Assembly: GCA_031256615.1 (NCBI GenBank)
Contig: JAIRQG010000041.1
Coordinates: 1-5,114 of the forward strand
DNA length: 5,114 bases
Direction: 5' to 3'
Origin: Candidatus Methanoplasma sp.
Lineage (GTDB): Archaea > Thermoplasmatota > Thermoplasmata > Methanomassiliicoccales > Methanomethylophilaceae
A program made the position numbers and the translations under genes. How positions within the stretch are numbered: the stretch's first letter is position 1; each line of letters opens with the position of its first letter. The notes beneath the pieces were generated by a model. It was given only the letters and a program-made list of their open reading frames with translations. It made no database searches and had not been told where the DNA came from. Shown here piece after piece: positions 1-5,114 of the stretch.

Positions 1-1
1 G

Positions 2-2059
2 AAAAAAAGAGGCAAAGTGCTTTACATCGTCCCGCTCAAAGCGCTGGCGTCCGAGAAGAAAGACGATCTCGATAAGTTCTCGGAGCTGGGCATCAAGGTC
101 GTGATGAGCACAGGGGACCTGGATTCCGATGACGGGAAACTCATGGATTCCGATATCATCGTGGCGACATCTGAAAAAGTGGATTCCATGATGCGCCACG
201 GAAGCAAATGGATAGACGACATAAGGCTTGTGATAGCCGACGAGATACATCTGATACACGACCCCGGAAGAGGGCCGACATTGGAGGTCATACTGACCAA
301 GCTTATGCTCAAGAACAAAGACATGCAGCTCATCGCGCTGTCTGCCACCATCACGAACGCGGCGGACCTCGCGCAATGGCTGGGCGCCGAACTTGCGACA
401 AGCGACTGGCGTCCCATATCTCTGAAAGAAGGCGTTTATTTCAACGGAGAGATAACCTTTGATGATTTTTCATCTCTCGAAGTGCCTCAGAGCAAGGACA
501 ACATATGGGATATGATAGAGCAGGTTGTGAAAGAAGGCGGACAGTGCATGGTCTTCGTGAACACAAGAAGGTCGACTGAATCCCTTGCCGTGAAGTACTC
601 GGAAAAAATGAGGGCGTTCGCCGGAAGAGAACTGTCCGAGAAAGAGACAGACGCTCTCGAAGGGGATGCGGAGACCACTTCCGTCGGCAGGAAGCTCTCA
701 TCCTGCGTAAAATGCGGCATGGCCTTCCACAACGCCGGGCTTACTTACAAACAAAGAAAATTTGTCGAGGATAACTTCCGCAGCGGCAGCATAAAGTGCA
801 TAGTAGCCACCCCGACCCTTGCGGCGGGGATAAATCTGCCTGCCAGAAGAGTGATCGTAAGGGATACATACAGATTCGAATCCAATGCGGGGAATGTGCC
901 CATATCGGTCATGGAAGTCAAACAGATGTGCGGAAGGGCAGGGAGGCCCGGGTACGATCCGTACGGGGAGGCCGTCCTTGTGGGAAAGAACTACCATGAT
1001 TACGAGCACCTCATGGATGACTATGTGATGCACGACACAGAAAGGCTGACGTCCAAACTTGGCAACGAGGCAGTGCTCAGGAACCACATCCTGGGGCTCA
1101 TAGCCACCGGCGATGCCGATTCCGAAGACGGTATCGTGGGGTTCATGCACAAGACGTTCTTCGGGAACACCTCTCAGATGTATGGGATAGAGAGCGTCGT
1201 AGAGAGCGTGGTGGATTTCCTTGAGAAAGAGGAGATGGTAAAAAGAGAGGGAAGCCTGCTCCGCATCCTCCCATTCGGAAAAAGGATATCGGACCTGTAC
1301 ATCGATCCGAAGTCAGCGGTCATTCTGAGAGATGCGGTAAAGAAGATAGACGAGGATACGGCAGATCTCATGATACTTCATGCGGCGGCCTCCACCCCGG
1401 ACGTTCTCGGACTCTTTCCGAAGAAGGGCGACCTTGACAGACTGTCAGGGCTTGAGATCGAATATGACGGTGAGTTCCTCATAGAGCCCGCGGATGAGGA
1501 TGATGAGTTCATGTACGAGAGCTTCACGAGCGACCTGAAAGTGGCAGTTCTCCTTGAAGATTGGATCAACGAGGTCTCCGAGGAGGACATAACGATCTCC
1601 ATGGGCGTCGGGCCGGGAGACATCAGGTCCAGAGTGGACATGTGCGATTGGCTTCTTTATTCGATGAACGAGGTGGCATACATCTTCAAACCCGAGGCTA
1701 CCAGAAGGATCAAACCTCTGCTCACGCGGGTGCGCTATGGAGTAAAAACAGAGCTTTTGGGATTGGTGTCGTTCAGAGGAGTGGGGAGAGTAAGGGCGAG
1801 AACCCTTTACGACAACGGCATACGCTCAAGATCCGATGTGATCTCCGCAGACATCGAACGCCTGTCAAAGATGCCTAAGATCGGCCCCGCCCTCGCAAAG
1901 AGCATGAAAGCGCAGGCCGGAGGCGCAGCGGAGAGGACCGAACCGCCGCCCATGAGCGAAGAGGAAGAGTATATTCTGGAAAAAATGGCGGAAGAATATT
2001 CCGAAGGGAAAACCGGACAGACCGATGTTCAGAAGCAATCAAGGATACTTGATTACTGA
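2..2059 (+). CDS. hel308: Hel308/Hjm-type ATP-dependent DNA helicase (Ski2-like, superfamily 2), 5'-truncated by the window edge
   Basis: Hel308 is a 3'-5' DNA helicase that acts at stalled or damaged replication forks. The reading frame is open from base 2, so the GTG at 17 is an internal Val, not the start. Counting the first visible codon as residue 1, the motifs run in order: Ia (YIVPLKALASEK, about 8-19), Ib (ATSEK, 55-59), II (DEIH, 80-83), III (SAT, 114-116), IV (VFVNTRRS, about 184-191), V (ATPTLAAGINLPA, about 269-281) and VI (QMCGRAGRPG, about 308-317). A winged-helix region follows, then a ratchet-like helix (about 540-559; GDIRSRV...WLLYS), then a helix-hairpin-helix region with GVGRVRA (about 593-599) and KIGPAL (about 626-631). 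The acidic tail ends in QSRILDY, which resembles a PCNA-binding peptide. The Q motif and Walker A GKT lie outside; with roughly 40-50 missing residues the total would fit the usual length of about 700. The ratchet and HhH regions favour Hel308 over other Ski2-like helicases. The stop is TGA at 2057-2059. Confidence 0.95.
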   Translation, partial: KKRGKVLYIVPLKALASEKKDDLDKFSELGIKVVMSTGDLDSDDGKLMDSDIIVATSEKVDSMMRHGSKWIDDIRLVIADEIHLIHDPGRGPTLEVILTKLMLKNKDMQLIALSATITNAADLAQWLGAELATSDWRPISLKEGVYFNGEITFDDFSSLEVPQSKDNIWDMIEQVVKEGGQCMVFVNTRRSTESLAVKYSEKMRAFAGRELSEKETDALEGDAETTSVGRKLSSCVKCGMAFHNAGLTYKQRKFVEDNFRSGSIKCIVATPTLAAGINLPARRVIVRDTYRFESNAGNVPISVMEVKQMCGRAGRPGYDPYGEAVLVGKNYHDYEHLMDDYVMHDTERLTSKLGNEAVLRNHILGLIATGDADSEDGIVGFMHKTFFGNTSQMYGIESVVESVVDFLEKEEMVKREGSLLRILPFGKRISDLYIDPKSAVILRDAVKKIDEDTADLMILHAAASTPDVLGLFPKKGDLDRLSGLEIEYDGEFLIEPADEDDEFMYESFTSDLKVAVLLEDWINEVSEEDITISMGVGPGDIRSRVDMCDWLLYSMNEVAYIFKPEATRRIKPLLTRVRYGVKTELLGLVSFRGVGRVRARTLYDNGIRSRSDVISADIERLSKMPKIGPALAKSMKAQAGGAAERTEPPPMSEEEEYILEKMAEEYSEGKTGQTDVQKQSRILDY

Positions 2060-2068
2060 TGCGCGCCT

Positions 2069-2080
2069 GTTTGTTTTGAT
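2069..2080 (+). terminator. T-rich stretch, possible hel308 transcription terminator
   Basis: GTTTGTTTTGAT begins ten bases after the hel308 stop, in the 44-bp gap facing thrC. Archaeal RNA polymerase often terminates at short U tracts without a hairpin, so this is the best candidate for the + strand. It is interrupted by a G and short, so the call is weak. No comparable T run follows thrC on the - strand. There is only a poor 4-bp stem (GCCG at 2086-2089 with CGGC at 2099-2102, 9-base loop), so the thrC 3' end is unexplained. Confidence 0.3.
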
Positions 2081-2103
2081 ATGCTGCCGAATACGCAACG
2101 GCC

Positions 2104-3321
2104 TCAGGATCTAAGGATCCTTTCAGCATCTTCCACAGAGTTCTTGCACGGAACAGGCGATGCCGAATTCTTCATTATCGTGTCCGGATCCTTAAGCCCG
2201 TTCCCGGTGCAGATGCAGACCACCCTCTCATCCCTGTCGATGACGCCTTCTGAGAGAAGCTTCCTGAGCCCCGCCACGGATGCGGCGGATGCCGGTTCGA
2301 CGCATACTCCTTCCGTTCTTCCCAGAAGCTGCTGCGCACTGATGATCTCCCCGTCTGTGACGGTCGTCGAGTATCCTCCGGTGTCGTAGATCGCGTGAAG
2401 CGCCTTCCTTCCGCTGACCGGATTCCCAATGCGTATGGCCGTGGCGATGGTCTCCGGGTTATCCTCCGGTATGAAATCATCCTTTCCGGCGCTGAACGCT
2501 TTTGCGACGGGGGCCGAGCCCACCGCCTGTATCCCGGTAAGCATAGGTATCTTGTCTATCCATCCGACCTCTTTCAGTTCCTGTATGGCCTTGTAAACGG
2601 CCCAGATGTTTGCCGCATTGCCCACAGGAAGGATGATCCTGTCGGGGATATCATAGTTCAGCTGGTCCATTATCTCGAACAGCACGGATTTCTGTCCTTC
2701 CGGCCTGTACGGATTTATCGAATTGAGAAGATATATCTTCCTTTCATCCGCCATCTTTATCGCAAGGTTCAGGGCGTCATCGAAGTTCCCTTCCACAGAC
2801 AGTACCTTGGCGCCGTAGAACAGCGCCTGGGCAAGCTTACCTGCCGCGACCTTTCCGGAAGGAAGGAACACGGCGCATTTGATGTTCGCTTTGGCGGCGT
2901 ATGCCGCCAGGGATGCGGACGTGTTCCCCGTGGAAGCGCAGCCGACGACCTTTGCCCCGAGCTCTTTGGCATGGGACACGCCGATCGTCATTCCTCTGTC
3001 CTTGAAGGAACCGGTAGGGTTCAGGCCTTCGAATTTAACATGCGCTTCCGATATGCCGAGCTCTCCGGCAAGCCTGTCAGTTCTGTACAGCGGGGTGCCG
3101 CCTTCCTGGATGGAAACTTTGTGCAAAGGGTCCACCGGCATGAACGGCGCGTATCTCCACACGCCGATCCTCTCTTTTCTGAGGTCCTGCGGTTTCATCT
3201 CCTTTACTGGTTCCAGGTCCATCTTCACTGTGAGGAGGCCGTTGCACTTCGGACACGTATTGACAAAAGGATCATCGACACTCGCGCCGCAATCCCAGCA
3301 TATGACCCTGTGTTCTGCCAT
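2104..3321 (-). CDS. thrC: Threonine synthase (PLP-dependent, fold type II)
   Basis: This cytoplasmic enzyme converts O-phospho-L-homoserine to L-threonine and phosphate, the last step of threonine synthesis. The 405-residue protein starts with a zinc-ribbon-like module (C8-x2-C11 and C23-x2-C26), common in archaeal threonine synthases. The PLP site is NPTGSFKDRG (101-110), with K107 as the predicted Schiff-base lysine. STGNTSASLAAYAA (130-143) is the typical substrate-loop region, and PVGNAANIW (232-240) is the glycine/asparagine loop expected to hold the PLP phosphate. CTGNGLKDP (371-379) is the conserved C-terminal segment. Length and motif order match an intact enzyme. The ATG lies one base after the thrB stop and has AAGAGG upstream, so it is translated from the thrB transcript. 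Related fold-II enzymes such as threonine dehydratase or cysteate synthase are alternatives in principle. The adjacent homoserine kinase gene makes ThrC much the likeliest. Confidence 0.95.
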   Translation of the reverse strand: MAEHRVICWDCGASVDDPFVNTCPKCNGLLTVKMDLEPVKEMKPQDLRKERIGVWRYAPFMPVDPLHKVSIQEGGTPLYRTDRLAGELGISEAHVKFEGLNPTGSFKDRGMTIGVSHAKELGAKVVGCASTGNTSASLAAYAAKANIKCAVFLPSGKVAAGKLAQALFYGAKVLSVEGNFDDALNLAIKMADERKIYLLNSINPYRPEGQKSVLFEIMDQLNYDIPDRIILPVGNAANIWAVYKAIQELKEVGWIDKIPMLTGIQAVGSAPVAKAFSAGKDDFIPEDNPETIATAIRIGNPVSGRKALHAIYDTGGYSTTVTDGEIISAQQLLGRTEGVCVEPASAASVAGLRKLLSEGVIDRDERVVCICTGNGLKDPDTIMKNSASPVPCKNSVEDAERILRS

Positions 3322-3322
3322 C

Positions 3323-4255
3323 TTAAATCCTCTTGCAGCCGATACCCGGTTTTGTCACCCAGGTATCGCACTTGATGTTCTTTTCAGCATAAACGGCTTT
3401 CACTTTCTCCGCGATGGTGTCGCCCAGACCGGTATTGGTGTCGTAGAAGGACATGATGCACGGCCCCGACCCTCCGAGGAAGGAAGCCATCGCGCCGCTC
3501 GAGACCGCCTCTTTTTTGGCCTCTTTCAGCAAAGGCACGAGCTTCACCCTTGCCGGTTCGAACACTGCATCCTTTACCGATCTGCATATCAGGCCGAGAT
3601 CGCCGGCCATCATCCCGCAGACGAGGGTCGAAGCGTTGCCCACGTGGAAAACCAGATCTTTAATGGAGACCTCTGCGGGGAGCACCTTTCTGGCATCGGA
3701 CGTCGCTACCATCACATCCGGAAGAGCAACGACCATTCCGAGATTATTCGGAGGTTCTATCCTGACCACCTCAAACGGTTCGTATGACCTTATGACCGTG
3801 AACCCGCCCAGGATGCACGGGGATACATTATCCGCATGCAATCCGCCGGAAATGACATCTTCCGCATGCGCGGCGCAGAGTATCATCTCATTGGAACTCA
3901 GTTTTTCTCCGCACAGGATGTTCGCGAGGAACGCACCTCCGGCGGCGCTTGCGCCGGACGAACCCATCCCGCTGCACGGCCTTATTCCTTTTTTGATCCT
4001 CAATTCTATGCCGAAATCGGCATTGCACCTCTCCAGGACCTGTCCGACGGCTATGCCGACGGAATTGATCTTAGGATCCCTCGGTATGTTCTCGGAACCT
4101 GGACCGGTGATTTTTGTGATACTGATGCCTGAAGCGATCTTCCTTCCTTCAATAACGTCGCACGGCTCACTCATCGCAAGTCCGAACGTGTCGAACCCCG
4201 GGCCGATGTTCGAAGTGGTGGCCGGAGCCGCAATTTTTACCCATTCCTCTGACAT
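3323..4255 (-). CDS. thrB: Homoserine kinase (GHMP kinase family)
   Basis: ThrB phosphorylates L-homoserine with ATP to give O-phospho-L-homoserine, the substrate of ThrC encoded next to it. The 310-residue protein has the three GHMP motifs in order. The first is APATTSNIGPGFDTFG near the N terminus (10-25). The second is the ATP-binding glycine/serine loop PCSGMGSSGASAAGG (93-107). The third is the C-terminal loop FLGGSGPCIMSF (259-270). Also typical of homoserine kinases are GGLHADNVSPCILGGF (137-152), with its His-x-Asp-Asn-x-x-Pro core, and TSDARKVLP (185-193). Loop two reads GMGSSGAS where GLGSSAAS is more usual, a mild variation that keeps the Ser-Ser pair. The ATG at 4255 is the only usable start: upstream in frame there is no ATG, GTG or TTG before a TAA at 4288-4286. 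AGGA five bases before the ATG is a possible weak ribosome site. The gene leads the thrB-thrC operon. Other GHMP kinases (mevalonate, shikimate) are less likely given these motifs and thrC. Confidence 0.95.
   Translation of the reverse strand: MSEEWVKIAAPATTSNIGPGFDTFGLAMSEPCDVIEGRKIASGISITKITGPGSENIPRDPKINSVGIAVGQVLERCNADFGIELRIKKGIRPCSGMGSSGASAAGGAFLANILCGEKLSSNEMILCAAHAEDVISGGLHADNVSPCILGGFTVIRSYEPFEVVRIEPPNNLGMVVALPDVMVATSDARKVLPAEVSIKDLVFHVGNASTLVCGMMAGDLGLICRSVKDAVFEPARVKLVPLLKEAKKEAVSSGAMASFLGGSGPCIMSFYDTNTGLGDTIAEKVKAVYAEKNIKCDTWVTKPGIGCKRI
3329..3334 (-). promoter_or_regulatory. Shine-Dalgarno sequence for thrC inside the end of thrB
   Basis: Read on the - strand this is AAGAGG. It ends seven bases before the thrC ATG and lies within the Lys-Arg codons just before the thrB stop. 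It supports the chosen thrC start and suggests that ribosomes finishing thrB reinitiate on thrC (translational coupling, inferred). Confidence 0.75.
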
Positions 4256-4284
4256 GCTATTCCTATTGCCTGTACCGTCATACC

Positions 4285-4297
4285 TTTAATAAATATT
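4285..4297. promoter_or_regulatory. Candidate bidirectional archaeal TATA core between thrB and cgi121
   Basis: The 93-bp divergent gap contains one clearly AT-rich core, TTTAATAAATATT. On the - strand it reads AATATTTATTAAA, preceded by purine-rich GAGAAT as a possible BRE. Initiation about 25 bases downstream would give thrB a leader of roughly ten bases. On the + strand TTTAATAA is also TATA-like; initiation around 4312-4320 would give cgi121 a leader of about 30-35 bases. A weaker + strand alternative, GAATTAAA at 4318-4325, would give an almost leaderless cgi121 mRNA. One element serving both directions is inferred from spacing only. Confidence 0.5.
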
Positions 4298-4331
4298 CTC
4301 AGAGGCGCATGCGGTTAGAATTAAAGGGCAT

Positions 4332-4337
4332 GAGGAG
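4332..4337 (+). promoter_or_regulatory. Shine-Dalgarno-like GAGGAG upstream of cgi121
   Basis: GAGGAG lies 11 bases before the cgi121 ATG, at the long end of normal spacing but the only good match in the leader. An in-frame TGA at 4331-4333, with no start codon after it, makes the ATG at 4349 the first possible start, so the gene start is well fixed. Confidence 0.6.
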
Positions 4338-4348
4338 ATTACAGAGCA

Positions 4349-4810
4349 ATGAACGTTCAGGTCATCGGCATCAAAGGAGGCGCGGGCTTCGACGATATCG
4401 TGAAACATTTTACGGGTCTTGGCGGCGACGTAGTGCTTTTTGACCCAAAAATGGTCTGCGGCAGGGACCACATACTTTCGGCCGTCATGCATGCGGAAAG
4501 GGCGCTTGAGAACGGTACGAACAGGTCCAAGACGCTGCTTACCGAAACGATCCTCTATGCCGCCGGCGAGAGGCAGATAGGCCGCGCGATGGAAAAGATG
4601 AGGCCCAAAGAAGGGAAGGACGGCATGGTCGCAGTGATCTTCGGAACGGACGACCCTCAGCTTGAACGGATAGGCATGGTAAGATGCGACGAGATCATGG
4701 AGGCATCTCCCGAAAAAGCAAGGAACCTCGGCGCTGACCTGTTTGACGGAATATCATGCGAAGATGCCGTCCTGGAACATGTGGCCGTAACAGACCTTTT
4801 AAAACAATGA
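4349..4810 (+). CDS. cgi121: KEOPS complex subunit Cgi121
   Basis: Cgi121 is the KEOPS subunit that binds the Bud32 kinase and the 3' CCA end of tRNA. It supports transfer of the threonylcarbamoyl group to A37 of ANN-decoding tRNAs (t6A). The 153-residue protein matches the family's usual length of about 150. It opens with a beta-strand start (MNVQVIGIKGG). Next comes the family-typical helix GRDHILSAVMHAERALENG (38-56), then the hallmark segment TETILYAAGERQIGRAME (65-82), equivalent to the A-S-G-x-R-Q-I segment as I recall it in the Methanocaldococcus protein. MVAVIFG (93-99) is a hydrophobic strand, and the rest is a variable acidic C-terminal helical region. No catalytic residues are expected, since this is a scaffold/tRNA-binding subunit. 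It is divergent from thrB, and the stop is a tandem TGA TGA. The other KEOPS genes (Kae1, Bud32, Pcc1) are not in this window, as is common in archaea. The call rests on recalled family similarity but is clear. Confidence 0.92.
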   Translation: MNVQVIGIKGGAGFDDIVKHFTGLGGDVVLFDPKMVCGRDHILSAVMHAERALENGTNRSKTLLTETILYAAGERQIGRAMEKMRPKEGKDGMVAVIFGTDDPQLERIGMVRCDEIMEASPEKARNLGADLFDGISCEDAVLEHVAVTDLLKQ

Positions 4811-4813
4811 TGA

Positions 4814-4831
4814 TGCCCGCCGAAGCGGGCA
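4814..4831 (-). terminator. Perfect 7-bp GC-rich hairpin with UUCG loop between convergent genes
   Basis: Read on the - strand the sequence is TGCCCGC-TTCG-GCGGGCA: a perfect seven-base-pair stem closing a C(UUCG)G tetraloop, an exceptionally stable RNA loop. It begins seven bases after the stop of the DUF35 gene. A T-rich TTGTTTT (4807-4801) follows seven bases beyond the stem on that strand. This orientation fits a transcription terminator or a 3'-end stabilising structure for the - strand mRNA. On the + strand the loop is CGAA and no T tract follows, so it is less convincing for cgi121. Whether archaeal polymerase terminates here is not shown by sequence. Confidence 0.6.
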
Positions 4832-4838
4832 AGAAGTT

Positions 4839-5114
4839 TCAGGCAGGTACGAACTTGTATCCGTAGTGGATGACGCCTGCCGCCCCGTCCTCATCCAATT
4901 TTCTGAGGACCGCGCGCACGGGCATGCCGATGGAGATCTTGTCGAGTTCCACATCGACGAGCTGCCCCGAGATCAGCACTCCGTCCTTTGTCTTGACCAT
5001 CGCGACTGCGTACGGCTTAAGGGCGCTGTTGCACGGAGGCGCATCGTGAATGATGGAGAATGAGAACACCTCTCCCTCCCTCCGGATCTTGTACCTCTGC
5101 ATTTTTCCGAGACT
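4839..5114 (-). CDS. DUF35-type OB-fold acyl-CoA-associated protein, 5'-truncated by the window edge
   Basis: The last 91 residues are visible and the frame stays open to the right edge, so the ATG at 5102 is probably internal. The first visible residues, SLGKMQRYKI, fit the usual linker between an N-terminal zinc ribbon (not visible) and the OB fold. The OB-fold strands follow: GEVFSFSIIHDAPP, YAVAMVKTKDGVLISGQLVDV, then ISIGMPVRAVLRKL, ending GVIHYGYKFVPA. This 'hydrophobic strand, G-Q-h-V-D-V, I-G-M-P-V' order and the HYGYKF-P ending are typical of archaeal DUF35 proteins. In archaea such proteins bridge acetoacetyl-CoA thiolase and HMG-CoA synthase and pass the CoA intermediate between them at the start of the mevalonate (isoprenoid lipid) pathway. 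That role is from family knowledge; only the C-terminal domain is seen here. Full family members are about 130 residues, so some 40 are missing. The gene converges on cgi121 across 28 bp containing a hairpin. Confidence 0.85.
   Translation of the reverse strand, partial: SLGKMQRYKIRREGEVFSFSIIHDAPPCNSALKPYAVAMVKTKDGVLISGQLVDVELDKISIGMPVRAVLRKLDEDGAAGVIHYGYKFVPA

Noticed and set aside
17..19. GTG as the start of the helicase gene
   Set aside because: The frame is open to the left edge (KKRGK precedes), and this Val sits at the beginning of helicase motif Ia. Walker A must lie upstream, outside the window.
701..720. CVKCG in Hel308 as a possible zinc-binding pair
   Set aside because: It is a single Cys pair with no partner pair nearby. 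It sits just before the conserved AFHNAGL segment of the helicase core, where the family shows variable residues.
2113..2122. Perfect palindrome AAGGATCCTT near the 3' end of thrC
   Set aside because: It lies inside coding sequence, has no loop so cannot form a normal RNA hairpin, and a 10-base palindrome in 5 kb is not remarkable by itself.
2395..3375. Long open frame on the + strand opposite thrC (326 codons)
   Set aside because: It lies fully antisense to a clear threonine synthase, its translation shows no recognisable domain, and it is rich in Arg/Gly/His as expected of a shadow frame in GC-richer DNA.
2879..4289. Two further long + strand open frames (2879-3787 and 3453-4289) opposite thrC and thrB
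   Set aside because: Both are antisense to intact enzymes with full motif sets. Their composition follows the complement of the real codons, and neither has family motifs or a convincing ribosome site.
4309..4443. Small overlapping frame starting at ATG 4309 (44 codons) as a leader peptide or uORF for cgi121
   Set aside because: It is out of frame with cgi121 and overlaps it by about 95 bases. It has Arg-rich shadow composition and no ribosome site of its own that can be supported.

Overview
The window looks like ordinary chromosomal DNA from an archaeon, most probably a euryarchaeote. A Hel308-type DNA helicase and a Cgi121-type KEOPS subunit are archaeal (or archaeal/eukaryotic) families. 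The short AT-rich core between divergent genes looks like an archaeal TATA element, and several starts carry Shine-Dalgarno-like GAGG/AGGAG sequences. Base composition is moderate, slightly above 50% GC by eye. A Thermoplasmata/Methanomassiliicoccales-like source is my guess from the look of the proteins; the sequence alone does not prove it.

Layout, left to right. (1) The left edge cuts into hel308 on the + strand. About 685 C-terminal residues are present; the Q motif and Walker A lie outside. (2) A 44-bp convergent gap follows. (3) thrC (threonine synthase) and thrB (homoserine kinase) lie on the - strand. They are transcribed thrB then thrC with one base between them, so they form an operon. 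(4) A 93-bp divergent intergenic region holds an AT-rich core that could work as a TATA box in both directions. (5) cgi121 on the + strand encodes the KEOPS subunit for tRNA t6A modification. (6) A 28-bp convergent gap contains a perfect hairpin with a UUCG loop on the - strand. (7) The right edge cuts into a - strand DUF35-type OB-fold protein gene, of which the C-terminal 91 residues are present.

How the genes may work together. ThrB and ThrC carry out the last two steps of threonine synthesis (homoserine to O-phosphohomoserine to threonine). Threonine is also the amino acid that ends up in t6A, which is made by KEOPS together with a Sua5/TsaC enzyme not seen here. The divergent thrBC/cgi121 pair therefore puts supply and use of threonine on either side of one short promoter region. 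Hel308 acts in replication-fork repair. From memory, hel308 and cgi121 are close neighbours in other euryarchaea, so thrBC may have been inserted between an older pair. The DUF35 protein resembles the partner of archaeal thiolase/HMG-CoA synthase, which would lie beyond the right edge.

The window is almost fully coding and contains no gene-free stretch longer than 93 bp. I found no mobile element, CRISPR array, tRNA or rRNA, and no clear sign of an undescribed system. The findings are modest regulatory and context observations.
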